Shown here one piece after another: positions 10,331 to 21,768 of a DNA stretch of 64,000 nt. Within the stretch, counting starts at the first letter, position 1, and the number at the start of each line of letters is the position of its first letter. The position numbers and the translations under genes are program-made. The notes under the pieces are model-generated. The model ran no database searches and was not told the DNA's origin. It saw nothing but the letters and a program-made list of their open reading frames with translations. Source of the stretch: Macrolepiota albuminosa (taxonomy: Eukaryota; Basidiomycota; Agaricomycetes; Agaricales; Agaricaceae); NCBI GenBank assembly GCA_027475525.1, contig JAMWFC010000130.1, positions 186,001 to 250,000 on the forward strand, written 5' to 3'.

Positions 10331-12689
10331 ATGCCGGGAACATTCACTTACACCTTTGATACACCCGCCTTCAAAGGATCATCTACGATCCACACAGGGT
10401 GAGCGAGAATTTCTCCTTGTTGAAGTTGTCTAAGTCCTTCCAAGTCTTTTCATTGGCGGGAAATGGGTTGATCCAATAGAACCTGCAATGGTCGAGTGAG
10501 TGACATGGACATGATAAAACTCCTTGACGTTCAATTTATACGTATGATAATTAGTGTTATCAACCCAGGTATAGGCAGTTTATTTCTCAGTTGTTTTCAA
10601 TCACCTTACTTGAGATATAGCATCGGGAAAGGTCATAACTGCTGTCGCCGTAGGCTCGTCAAAGGATGTGGACATCGCAGTCGACCTTGCCAAGAAGGTA
10701 GAAACTATAATGACATGAATGTCATGTGTTCCTCACACGGCCATCAGGCATACAAGACTTCATGGGGGCTACGGGTCCCAGGGACAGTGCGCGGAAAGCT
10801 ATTGAATAAACTTGCAGATCTCCTTGAAAAGCATATCAACGAGTTTGCTGCCCTTGAGAGCCTGAATGTTGGCAAGTATCATGACGTTTCTGAATTCCTG
10901 GCTCGGTTAAGAATCCCACGTGTAGGGAAAATCTATGCAAACGCAAAAGTGGAGATCCAATTCAGTATCGATGTCTTCCGATACTATGCTGGTTGGGCTG
11001 ACAAAGTACATGGGAAAACTATTGAAGTAAATGCGTACGACCACAGCGTGAAAACCAGCCCTGATCGTATGCACTTAGACAAACGAAAATAAATTTGCCT
11101 ATACAAGACGCGAGCCATATGGTGTCGTTGTACGTAGAGTGTGTGTATTGGCGTTGCGTAAACTGAGCTCCTACCAGGGCCAGGTCATTCCTTGGAACGC
11201 CCCTCTGGTAAGACGATAATTGCCTATCCGAATTACCTAACACTTTTGTCTCTCAGTTGATGCTGGCATGGAAATTCGCTCCGGCCTTGGCAACTGGTAA
11301 TACCATTGTGCTCAAGGCATGTGCATCTTATCGTTACCTTATCACGTCATCTCTATATGACATGCTGTAGCCGTCTGAAATCACACCGCTCACGGCTCTG
11401 CGCTTTGCTGATCTCTTGATCGAGGCTGACTTCCCCCCTGGAGTTGTAAACATCGTTAATGGTTACGGTTCCGTAGTCGGGCAAGCAATCATTGAACATC
11501 CGCTTATCCAGAAGGTCGCATTCACGGGAAGCACTCTCGTGGGACGTAAAATTCTCAAGGCTTCCTCAGAATCGAACTTGAAGGTCGTTTCACTTGAACT
11601 CGGCGGGAAGAGTCCTACTATCATTTTTGATGATGCGGACCTTGAACAAGCTATTAAATGGGCTGCGTCTGGTATATTGTGAGCTCATACTTTCACTGTT
11701 TTTGTGAGTGAATCTTGGCTGACTTGTGGTATGCGACGCACAAGCTCGAATATGGGTGCGTATTGGATGAATGATCAGTGTTATGGAAATTGGCGAATTA
11801 CACTTTTCAGGCCAGGCATGCGTCGCAGGCTCGCGTATTTTCGTTCAAGAGGGTGTCTATGACGAGTTTCTCTCCAAGTTTACTGCGATGGCAAAGAACC
11901 TTGCTGCTGCTACCGGTGATCCGTTTGTCCTCGGCACCCAACACGGTCCACAAATCTCACAGATGCAGTTGGATGTTCGTTTATCCTGCTTTTTCCCCCT
12001 TCTTTCTACTAGATGCGCTTTCTATTGGTTTCTTTTTCCTGCTTATTAGAAGCCAGTGCTAACTTATTGTGTTATAGCGCGTCATGTCGTATATTGAATC
12101 AGGTAAGCAGGACGGTGCAACAGTGCATACTGGTGGCGCACGTCACGGAAAGGAGGGCTATTTTATCCAACCAACGATTTTCACAAACACGAAACCTGAT
12201 ATGAAGATCGTCAGAGAAGAAATATTCGGTCCTGTCGGTGTTGTCATCAAGTTCAAGACCGAGGACGGTAAGCCCATCCTACTGCCTAATGCCACGGGCA
12301 CAAGAGAGCCGATAAAGTGTTACAGAGGTCATTGAAGCGGCTAACAACACAACGTATGGCCTTGCTTGTCATCTTTTCTCACAAAATATCAGCCGTGCCT
12401 TGAGAGTTGCCCATTCACTCGAGGCTGGGACTGCTTGGGTATATCTTCCCTAACGTAATCTCGCTCTTGTCCTTATGTTTCAAAGGTAAACTGCACTCGC
12501 ACAACAGACAAGGCTGTACCATTCGGCGGTTATAAGCAGTCCGGTATTGGTCGAGAGCTTGGTGAAGACGCTCTTGATACGTAAGTCCACGTCTTTTGTA
12601 CATAAAATTTGTGCTAAGCTCCTTTGTTTTGATCCCACAGGTATACTCAGGTCAAAAGTGTACATGTGAACATTGGACAGATGCTTTGA
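10331..12689 (+). CDS. NAD(P)-dependent aldehyde dehydrogenase (class 1/2 type)
   Basis: This enzyme oxidises aldehydes to carboxylic acids with NAD(P). Splicing by eye gives one continuous protein of about 500 residues. The order is [49 protein letters not shown], then [19 protein letters not shown] (Rossmann region), [11 protein letters not shown], the glutamate loop LELGGKSP, the catalytic-cysteine motif [29 protein letters not shown] and the end VHVNIGQML. No signal peptide is present, so it is probably cytosolic. It has at least 12 introns. Two are best explained as GC-AG introns: GCAAGT at about 10870 (inside the motif NVGK) and GCATGT at about 11317 (inside VLKPSEIT). All key residues are present and I see no frameshift. 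Confidence 0.92.
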
Positions 12690-13721
12690 TCAGCTCGATC
12701 TTATACGACATGGAAATCACTCGATATTCTTGGACTGTATCTAAAATATGCGTATGACAGACAATTCGTACTATTGCAAAACCAGTGTTTAGAAGGACGC
12801 ATCTGGTTGTTCCTGCTTCAGATGGGCAAGGGTACCAGACGGCGCGAGGCTCAGGCGTTAAGCCAGACAATCTGAAGTCCTTGTCCATGACTGTGTTGAG
12901 AAACTTTCTAATGTGAGACTTCGTAGGCCTTGAGCTCAGTCTTGGATCCCTTTGTGTCGCGGAGTACTTGTAGATACACACCTGCTTGACAAGAAGATAT
13001 ATTACTATGGCATAGAGCGGGGTGAACATGTCTACCAAAGCAATATCAGTTTCAGCTGAGAAGGCTGACAGTAACACATTAGATAGGAAGCAATCTGCGA
13101 CGCACCTCCACAGAGAAAGAAAATTGGCATTTACCATGCCAATAAGCCGATACAAGGCCTTTCTTCTGTGTGCCTTGTCGACCAGAAAAAGCTATAATAA
13201 TTTCAGGGTTAATATTGAAGGTCGTAGTGCGTGCAGGAAGGAGCGACGAGTGAGATAGTATTTATAAAAGGTTATGCGCACTGCAGCTGTATTACCATGA
13301 TTTCCCATCTTTGAAGCTGGGTTACCAGACGGGGGAAGTAAATTCATGAGTGAGAAGTCGAGAGATTACGTTAGTCAAGGCATTTCAAAACGTCAAGGAC
13401 CAGGCAGCGCAGTGAGCATGTTGAAAAGGTCACAAGGGGACATAGAGACCAGGATAGAACCAACGTAACTATAGGCGTAACAAGCCATATGCAAATTGTC
13501 CATTCAGCGGCCCACGAGACCCTTGATCGATCCCACGTGACAGCGACACGACACGTCAGACCTGCCACCAAACGCGTAGCACGCCCGACCTTTTCCACCG
13601 CAAAACCCAGATTATTCATACTTACCTAGCCCCCTTTCTGGCTGCGTAACAGGTCGACCGGAGTTCGCCGGGCTGCTTTGTTTAGTGTGCACGTGACGTT
13701 GCCACTTGACATCCTGGCCCA
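12690..13721. other. Intergenic; weak minus-strand ORF
   Basis: This is the gap between the dehydrogenase and the deubiquitinase. A minus-strand ORF at 12652-13155 (167 aa) has one hydrophobic stretch (LYAIVIYLLVKQVCIY) but overlaps the dehydrogenase 3' end, matches no family I know, and lacks supporting features. The region 13260-13720 holds the USP promoter with no clear motif. I do not call a gene here. Confidence 0.4.
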
Positions 13722-16700
13722 ATGTCGTGCTCTCATCTCGAAGCGATCGCGCGCCTTGTGGCGCCCAAGCTCTCCCAGTCTGTTCATAGGGAAGAATGTA
13801 CCCAATGTTTTGATTCTCAGGTTTGCAATATTGACATGATCGTGATAATGGCTTATTATTTATTCATTCTATAGGACCTCCCATTGGGCGTCGAAGTCTG
13901 CCTCTCGTGCTTCAATGGTGCATGCTCAGAGCCCCAGAAGCACCACGCTCAGACACACATCCGTCGATCGGGCCACCAGTACACGCTCAACGTAAAAAGA
14001 AAGCCTAAGCCGTCGTCTCAGCGGGTATGTATTATAATGATAAGTGATCTCGCGTTCCGTGAACCAAGAAATTTCCAGGCAGAAGATGAGGAGCCACCTG
14101 CAAAGATGACGAAGCTCGTGATTGTCGAGAAGAACGAGGATGATCTGTACGACACGAGTGCTGTCGTCAAGTGTTGGGCTTGCGAACCTGAGAGGGGACG
14201 CGAGCTCCCTGATGCGACCGCTGACCCTAACGTACGTCCGTACTCAATTTACTGTATCTTATTTCATAAACTCTCGCAGATAAAATCTCTCGTAGATGGG
14301 ACAATGCACTCCCTCTCCTCTGCCCGTCAATCCGAGATTCAATCCTGGGAAGAAGAGATCACCCCCTGCGAACACACGCTGACTCTCCAGCAGGACACAA
14401 CCGCGCCAATCCCGGCTGCAGGACTCGCCCAGTGCGCGTCGTGCGACCTCAAAGAGAACCTCTGGCTCTGTCTCACGTGTGGGTCTCTCGGGTGTGGACG
14501 CCAGCAGTTTGGCGGGACCGGCGGGAACGGTCATGGGCTTGAGCATTGGCATCGCTCGATGCATCCTGTTAGTGTCAAGCTCGGGACTATCACGCCTGAG
14601 GGCGGTGCTGGTGCGTCTGTGTCCATGTTCTATCGTGGCTCAAGGAAGGCTTATGCACGCAATAGATGTATATTGTTACTCATGCGACGAGGGAAGATCT
14701 GATCCCGAGATTGCAGCACACCTCTCCTCGTTCGGCATAAACGTTCAAACCCTCTCCAAGACCGAAAAAACAATGACGGAACTCGTGCGTCTTCGTCCTC
14801 CCGTCTATTACTTACTAACTCACTGCTTCCTTCCATCGCAGCAAATCGAACACAACCTCAAATACGATTTTTCACTTACAACCGAAGACGGTCATGCCCT
14901 CGAGCCGCTCTTCGGGCCCGGCCTCACCGGGTTGGCGAACCTCGGTAACAGGTTTGTCTTTATTCATCTCCACCCGCTGACTACACATGCTCACACGCAC
15001 CTGCCCGCACAGTTGCTACATCGCCTCAACGCTACAAGCCCTCTTCTCGCTCCCTGCCTTCCAGGCGCGGTACAACCCCTCCTTGACGAAAGGACCCCAC
15101 GATAACGACCACGATCACGCGTTGACGTGCCCTGAACCCCTCCCCGCGTCGTGCATCGATTGTCAGCTGCGAAAGATCGCAGACGGGCTGCTGAGCGGAC
15201 GGTATGCGGTTCCGAGGGGACGCATGTATCTTCCGCGGGTCTTTGCGGAGGGAGAGACACACGGCGATGTCGAGAAAAAGCATGATGGGGAGAACGAGAG
15301 GGAGTTCCAAGCGGGTCTTAAGCCCTCGGGGCTGAAAGCGCTCGTTGGACGCGGCCATGCTGAGTTCTCGACCATGAGGCAGCAGGACGCGGAGGAGTTC
15401 TTGGAGTGGTTGGTTCAGTTTGTGAGGAGGGATGTTAAGAAGGTTGGGGGTGAGTCTGGGAGTCTAGGGCTGGGTTCGTTGTTTTCTCTTTCTTTCTTTG
15501 TGTCTTTTTTTTTGTCCACCGCTGACGTGTTTTTTTTTTCTTGGAGTAGATCCAACGAGGGTGTTCACGTACGCGCTAGAACAGCGCCTGCAGTGCGCGT
15601 CTTGCAAGGGCGTGCGGTACCGCATCGATGAGTGCGATGTGCTGGGTGTCCCAGTGCCTGCAGTTGAGCTTCCGAAGAATCAAGACTCGAAAGGGGAGGG
15701 GGAGGGGAAGTGGAGAGATGTGCCGATGATGCGGTGCGTAGAGATGGTGCTGGGCGAGGAGGTGGTCGACGGGTGGGGGTGTACAGCGTGTGGAGGGCGC
15801 GGGGGTGTCAAGTGAGTTTCTGCGTGATTTACTTTTTTAATCATGAGGGTTAGGTATTGATGCGTGAATGGTGTATAGGTACGCTAGGTTCAAGTCGTTC
15901 CCGGAAGTCCTCGTTGTGCACGCGAAAAAGTTCCAGCTTGTTAATTGGGTTCCTACGAAACTCGGTGCGTCCCCTCTTCGTGCACCTGCTCATGCCAGAA
16001 TAAATACCGTTTTTAGATGTCCCGATCCTCCTTCCGCCCGCTGACGAGCTCGAGTTTGGAGAAGAGCATGTGGGGAGGGGTATTAAGCCTGGTGAGACGG
16101 CGTTGCCAGATGATGCGGGTATGTACTTTGTTGTTCTTGCTCTCTATATGGTAACTCATCCCTTCCGTGCCTTAGCACCCGCCCCGGCCCTCCCGACGTT
16201 CGACGCGATGGCGATGGCGCAGCTAGAAGCGATGGGTTTTCCCACGGTGCGTGCGCAGAAGGCGCTACTTGCCACAGGGAATAAAGACGCAGAGGCTGCG
16301 ATGGAATGGTTGTTTGCGCATATGGATGATCCTGGTGCGTTTTTCTTTCTTTGTGGATTGAGAATATGTATGTACGTCGTTGTGGGTTTAGATATTGATG
16401 CGCCCATTGGTGTGGGAGATGGTGGAAGGGGACAGGGACAGCGTGGGCCAGAGCCGCCTGCGGAAAAGGTTGCGTTGATCCAGGATATGGGGTTCACCGC
16501 TGCACAGGGGAGGAAGGCATTAAAAGAGACGGTTAGTTCTTTTCATTAATCTTCCGTTTCCTCTTGGATGTGGTTCTTGCTTCGCGATATTTTCCTCCAT
16601 TCTTGATGCTCATGTCATGTATATTTCTCACAGGGCGGAGACATGGAACGCGCCGTCGAATGGCTGTTCAGCCACCCGGATGACATGGGCGATGAACTCA

Positions 16701-16981
16701 ATAGCGCAAACCCCGGGTCCGCTCCTCCCTCAGCTCAAAAGGAGCTCCCGGGAACGACGGATGTGCCCGTCAGGTACCGCCTCAAGGCCTTCGTGTCACA
16801 CAAGGGCCCGTCTGTGCATTCAGGGCACTACGTCGCACATGTTCGTGTCCCCGTGTGTGCTGGAGAGGACGTCAAGGAGGAATGGGTTTTCTTTAATGAT
16901 GAGAAGGTCCTCAAGGCGGATGAGGAAAGTGTGAAAGAGTTGAAGGCTTTGGCTTATTTGTATTTCTTTGAGAAGGTTTGA
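13722..16981 (+). CDS. Ubiquitin carboxyl-terminal hydrolase, USP5/UBP14 type
   Basis: This cysteine protease disassembles free polyubiquitin chains. The protein starts MSCSHLEAIARLVAPKL, followed by two zf-UBP-like zinc fingers. The second is clear: CEHTLTLQQ, CASCDLKENLWLCLTCG, CGRQQFGG, GHGLEHWH, then VYCYSCDE. The catalytic Cys box GLANLGNSCYIAS is rebuilt across an intron at about 14952-15011. Next come QQDAEEFLEWL, a CxxC pair (LQCASCKG .. WGCTACGG), and two UBA domains (AQLEAMGFPTVRAQKALLAT; LIQDMGFTAAQGRKALKET). The catalytic His box is GPSVHSGHYVAHV, and the tail is ALAYLYFFEKV. This domain order is diagnostic of USP5/USP13/yeast Ubp14. About 11 short introns are present, all GT..AG, and no lesion is seen. 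Confidence 0.93.
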
Positions 16982-17439
16982 ATGAAAGATGAAGTTAGGA
17001 GGATTGGAAGGATATCTCCTTTGTGCACTTATCGTGAGCAGTTTTTTTTGTCAGAGATTGAACAACGAGTTGTTCTGTACACGATCTGGTATACTGTTCT
17101 TTTGAATCTTGATAACTATAAGATGTCTAGGACGACACAGAACTATCGTTTCCCACCTTGTTTACCTTTGTCTCTTTGAAAGCCATGAAGACATTCAACG
17201 TGTGACCCAGCTTCGATATTTTTGTCAAGATCTAAGCTGTTAGTAATAATAAACTGCACATTCTAGCGCCGAAAACTCTATGTTCATGTACCGTTGGTAG
17301 GGGAGCGAATACTACAGATGGAACCATGCCGAGAAGAGGAACTGACGCGCAAAAGGGATTCGACACGGATTGGAAAGGTTATACATGATGTGGGATTACG
17401 GATGGAAAGTTGAATGAACAAATTGGCAAGTCGATTGGA
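16982..17439. other. Deubiquitinase 3' flank
   Basis: No ORF of interest and no recognisable repeat. The span presumably holds the 3' UTR and terminator of the upstream gene. Confidence 0.4.
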
Positions 17440-17930
17440 CAATTATGGAAAGAGAAAATAATTTTGAGGATCATGAGACTGACCGACAGTCGAGATGTAA
17501 ATTGGGATGGGGATCGGCGATGTAGGGCGTGCAGGGTAGGAATCGACGATCCCGAGAAACTGTAGAATATGTATAAAAAGGCTACTTTGACAATAGAAGA
17601 GACAGGTTTTCGTCCGCCCCCATTTTCGGGCTTTGAGCTTCGTCTGGGTTGTCTTCATTGTCTTTCCGATACTTGTTCTCGGGATTTTTGACGATTCGGC
17701 TGTACGGCATTGCCTCGGACCGTTCGGCATCACGCATGGCATCATCTTCGGTGTCAACGGCATCCTCGGCATTCTTCTCGGGTTCTGACGGCTGGTCGGC
17801 ATGGTTCAGGCCTTGGCGCAGTCGTGGTTCTTCCATTACTCCTCGTCTCAGTCGTTTCCCCTCCTCCGTTCCTCAACTTGATTTCCCTCCTCGGTCAAAC
17901 ACTGAATCATCCGCCTTCTTCTTTTAAAAC
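17440..17930 (-). repeat. LTR-like repeat fragment related to 23.1-23.8 kb
   Basis: Read on the minus strand, the text around 17500-17580 (TTTATACATATTCTACAGTT, TCTCGGGATCGTCGATTCC, then TCGGTCAGTCTCATGATCCT) aligns by eye with the plus strand at about 23590-23710. Both copies are preceded by a purine-rich tract repeating GCCGA-type units. An 84-residue acidic ORF (17582-17836, minus) falls in the purine tract and is probably a by-product of that composition. The family is unknown; an LTR or leader of a retroelement fits best. Confidence 0.4.
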
Positions 17931-19182
17931 GAAATATCTATTCTTTGTTCCGGACTTCTGTAGTCTACGGAGTACTACTTCGTGTCTGCCTTCCTCTGAT
18001 ATCGTCTACTCGTACCCCATCTCCGAGAAACGACCGACCATTGAGGTTAATCCCTCTGAGAGACCAACTCCCTGCTACACCGTACCTAATAACAAACTCT
18101 GCGGTACGAATATCAGTGTTTTATAGAAGAAGTGAAATATTGTGCCCTCAGTCTAGCGTCGAAGACTGAAGGTGTGTAGTAAATGAGACCGTTGTAATTG
18201 ACCCTGAGGCCAGCGTGTTAGCCTGATCTGCTCGATGCCATGGCGAGTTCTAACATAAGCTTGCACATTCCGATCCCATAGGCATTTGGACGTAGCGATT
18301 GATCGGGAACCCGAATATGTTGATTGGTGGAAAGAACGTTTGTCAAATTAATTACTCTCTACATATCATTCGACCACCTCCACCGCTCGATATGACTACG
18401 CGTAAGTTTAGGGGTGATGGTTTCAATCCAAGAGCTCAAAGGAGCGTGACTGTGACGTTCGTCCCAAAACGCGTCCTGCTTTCCTTCCGTGCATCCCTGC
18501 AGCAAACTTATATTTGGATGGAGCGATTGATCGGGAACCCGGATTCTGCCGGCTTTCTTTATCGACGATTGTCGGACTTTGGCAGAACTATGATGATCGT
18601 CATGGCTAAGTTCTATGCCAAGTCATCGCCGAGTCCAACTGAGATCGTCAAGATCCTTCTTATTATCCATCGATACAGTTATGGCACTCCTCAGAGTGAA
18701 TACGCCTCATGTTCTCCTGAAGCTGTTTTTCGCTCTTTATACCCTAACTCGGCGCTCTGAATATTGTGTAAATGTGTCTGCATGCACTTGTGCATATGTG
18801 GGTCTCTTGCGTATTTCTGTTGCGGCGGCGATAGCCAGTTTCACATTATTGACATTTGTCACACATGACACGACGGGTATACGGAAATGTGTACGAATAT
18901 CACGCAGGTGGAGACGACACCCCAGGTGACTCAGGATGTCCCCAATTCCAAGGTCTTTACTTTTAATCTGCACACTCCCGTTTGCCAGAGTCGTCATCTG
19001 GAACGACAGCTAATTAGAGGCAACGAGTACGAGCGCTGTTAAGGATCGATCGTAATCGGGTACTTTAACTGAGTCCATACACCAATCATCCTAAAATTCG
19101 CTTTCACATTCGGCCACGAAAGCTCTTTGCTTCTGGTATATCCTCACGCGTTCGCTTTGCGGCTTTCACCATCGCTTCTTCA
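17931..19182. other. Intergenic with unsupported 153-aa ORF
   Basis: A plus-strand ORF at 18299-18760 matches no family known to me. It contains a direct repeat of GCGATTGATCGGGAACCCG (18296 and 18524). Nothing else coding is recognised. The last part is the promoter region of the gene at 19183. Confidence 0.35.
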
Positions 19183-20678
19183 ATGTCTTCTAGTGACTCA
19201 ATAGGATCCTCCCAAAGTATTTCTACTTCACCTTGTTGTTTTCATATTTTGAACTCGAATCAGCTTCGACGCTGGCGTTATTGGAAGATGCCCAAATAAA
19301 CCTCCCCAAAGAACCTAAGTATCCTATGGCTTTCGTGGAAAGTCAATTACATATCTCTTGCCCTCCTTACGAAACTGACACCACTTCCTCGCATCATGAA
19401 TTACACCTCAAGAAACACGATGACCAACCTCCGTCATTGTTCCTTGATCTCGCCAACTTTTGTTCCACACAACCCTCTGATGACTCCCCAGTAATTGAAA
19501 CCGTAGGCCCTGAGTTGCCCCCGTTTATGTCCCAGATATCTCTGGAACGACCTTCTGAAGAGGAAATCAGACGACGGAGACACGAGAAGGTGACGCGGAC
19601 ATTGGGAGAACACATCCCCATTGAACTTGTCTCTCGCGGCGCGAAGATACCTAATGTAACAGTCTTTCCTGACCCACCATGTCCGATCGCCTCCGGGACT
19701 ACACGCGAGACTGGACCAAGGTTGAAATTATTTAGGCAGAGGAACTTTACCCTTGCTACCCTTCCACACATCTCTGCAATCACGACTACCCTTACGAGCC
19801 ATACTTGGTCCAAGTATCCGGCAAAATTGGAAACTCGTTCTACGATCCCCACCCCGCACTTATTATCCCGCCAAAATCGTCCTTCCGATACCATCATACC
19901 AACAAAATCAATGGACCTTTCAACGCCTCATCCCCGACCTTTAAGCGCTACAGTTTTTTCTTCCATTGTGTTTTCAACTACGACAGACCGTCCTTGGAGT
20001 TCCTTCATCGATGACGAAATCGAGAACCTAGTTGGGTCGATGGCAATCACGGACGAAGAAGAAGAAGAGAGGTCGGCGAAGCTTACTCGATCCAGCTTAT
20101 CCACGGCTACTCAGCTTCAGACAAGTCCTCTGCACGATGTCTCCCGCGAATTGACAGCAACTTCTCCCGCTCCTCCTTCACGTCGTTATGAAGGGAAGCT
20201 CCGCAATGACGGTCAGCCGATTATCAAACCGCCTCCACGCCGTGAGTCGCTGGTTCTCTTCGCACCAGGAACTAGCTTTTCGCATGATATGAACAACGCG
20301 GATACAAACGGTACAGGGATAACAGAGAACAAAAGTGACGAAGACGGTGACAACGATCAACCTACTTCTGCTTCACGTATCTACACGCAGCGCAAGATAT
20401 CCACATTGGAGAGTGGGAATTCGTTTTCATCTCCTAGTTCATTGCACCCTGAGTTTGTTTCTTGTCCACATGTGCCTCTGCACGTTCGGTCGGAGAAACC
20501 ATTTCACGCAAACAGAGTTCCGATAGGAGATCAGTCAGGGCGGCTGGTGCCGGTGTCTGAGTGGACAAGTCGAGGGAAAGACTTGATTCATCGGAAAGAA
20601 GTGAGCCAGGGGTGGAGTGGTGAGTGGAATCAAAGAGACATGCAAGACGTCATCAGAAAGCTGAGGAGCTTGAAGTAA
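19183..20678 (+). CDS. Conserved fungal hypothetical protein, low complexity
   Basis: The protein is about 482 residues, Ser/Thr/Pro-rich and probably largely disordered. I place the start at ATG 19183: exon 19183-19216 (MSSSDSIGSSQ), intron 19217-19263 (GTATTT..ATCAG), then one long exon to 20678. The phases agree. The uninterrupted frame upstream of 19326 has only TTG, not ATG, which supports this splice. A recognisable block RRRRHEKVTRTLGEHIPIEL (about residues 100-120) is, to my memory, a motif shared by uncharacterised basidiomycete proteins. An acidic patch DEEEEER lies near residue 275, and the basic C-terminus ends VIRKLRSLK. No enzyme domain is visible. The 3' end and downstream DNA recur at 24.6-25.1 kb. 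Confidence 0.75.
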
Positions 20679-20907
20679 CAGGTGAGTGACTAAACATCAG
20701 CAGATCTAAAGTTATTTGCACTCTAGGGCTATGTTTTATCCTCGAGATTCATTACATGCTGTTTCAAGTTACTCATTTACTAGTATTATAAAATCATGCT
20801 CTGCAGCTGTGTATGTCATTTAAATTATGGCATGAGAATCTGTCTACCTGTTGTATAAAGAAGAATAGATAAAAAAAAACATTATAGAGAGGATGCTAGA
20901 AATGTCA

Positions 20908-20938
20908 TGGCCAACGTGGGGATCGAACCCAAGACCTT
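20908..20938 (-). pseudogene. Truncated tRNA-Ile (3' part only)
   Basis: This matches the 3' third of the intact tRNA at 25083-25156 on the minus strand (T-arm GGTTCGATCC and acceptor TTGGCCA complement). The similarity stops inside the anticodon-side arm at 20938. It belongs to the duplicated block that begins in the preceding gene. Confidence 0.7.
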
Positions 20939-20988
20939 CTCGTCGGTGGCCACAATCAAGCGATGCTAACATACTTTTAATCCATCTG

Positions 20989-21170
20989 TGTTAGAACCTG
21001 ACACAGACGTAAGTAATCTATAGTCCTCAGTTCAATATGATTGACTGGGTTATCTACCTGACACAGAAGTAAGTAATCTATAGTCTAGGTAGGTGATCGT
21101 CAGTTCGAGACTAATATCTATGATGTTAAATGCTACTCACCCTCAGTTCAATATGATTGACTGAGGGTGC
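20989..21170 (-). promoter_or_regulatory. LTR hairpin/intron module, family 5
   Basis: On the minus strand, hairpin A is CACCCTCAGT .. ACTGAGGGTG. The segment 21085-21140 (56 nt) begins GTGAGT and ends CCTAG, with CTGAC as a possible branch site. The next sequence begins ACTATAGATTACTTAC. Downstream, TTGAACTGAGG is followed directly by ACTATAGATTACTTAC, the exact product expected if the 56 nt were spliced out. Stem B pairs CTACCT (at the 3' splice site) with AGGTAG. Confidence 0.7.
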
Positions 21171-21216
21171 GCTACTGCGAGTGTCCGTATTTATGTGAGT
21201 GAGTAACAATGGGTAG

Positions 21217-21472
21217 TGTTCGCGCCCGTGCGCCCACAATGATATCGAATCCCTCATCACACACACAGTCGCACTGCCACCACTGTTCCATCGTAATCAC
21301 ATCACCCACAATCACAATGCCGCCACTACTTCGCTACAATCACAATCACACCAGGGACAAAGCCCCCTTTGTGCCTACCTCGTATTTATAGTAGCGCTCC
21401 ATGGTCTCGCACCCTCAGTCAATTGCACATTGAACTGAGGTATATTTCGTGTAAGGGTGCCTAATTCTAACA
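21217..21472 (+). mobile_element. Nested solo Copia LTR lacking the intron segment
   Basis: It starts TGTTCGCGCC, ends AATTCTAACA, and is flanked by GGTAG at 21212-21216 and 21473-21477. A TATA-like TATTTATAG lies about 20-27 bp before hairpin A (CACCCTCAGTC .. GAACTGAGG, 21410-21440). Unlike the other families, the hairpin is joined directly to the downstream exon-like sequence TATATTTCGTGTAAGG, with no GT..AG segment and no second copy. It is inserted into, and opposite in orientation to, the LTR at 20989-21614. Confidence 0.85.
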
Positions 21473-21768
21473 GGTAGGGTCGTGTCTTTTGGACAAAGAC
21501 AATGGTCATTTATTAGACAAAGTGGGTGTAGACAAAGCGGGTGATGAGTGAAAGAGGTGACGGTGGCGTTGTGGATGACGGTGCGCTTGGACATAGTGGC
21601 ATAGTATGCCAACAATCTGCCTTGACAAAAACCTAAAAAGACTAAAGGGCGGTGAAGTCATGACTTTGATCAGAGTTAGTTTACCTTGTTTTCACCAGGT
21701 TCACTTTGCTTCGAAGTAGGATCACTAAACGTCTCTGATTTTAGGCTTGCATCCCTGTAAATGTGGTG

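Larger units (their letters stand above)
20989..21614 (-). mobile_element. Solo Copia LTR (family 5), split by nested LTR
   Basis: On the minus strand it runs from TGTTGGCATAC to GGTTCTAACA. It is flanked by ATCTG at 20984-20988 and 21615-21619, a 5 bp target duplication. A second solo LTR (21217-21472) is inserted in it. The minus-strand TATA-like box ACATAAATACGG lies just upstream of hairpin A. This LTR carries the full hairpin/intron/spliced-copy module described at 20989-21170. No internal element sequence adjoins it. Confidence 0.85.

Noticed and set aside
12652..13155. 167-aa minus-strand ORF between the dehydrogenase and deubiquitinase
   Set aside because: It overlaps the end of a well-supported gene, has no domain, and is within the length expected by chance.
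21000..21170. Regularly repeated hairpins that at first suggest a CRISPR-like or structural-repeat array
   Set aside because: They are two copies of the LTR hairpin block within a TG..CA element with a target duplication; there are no spacers and the organism is eukaryotic.
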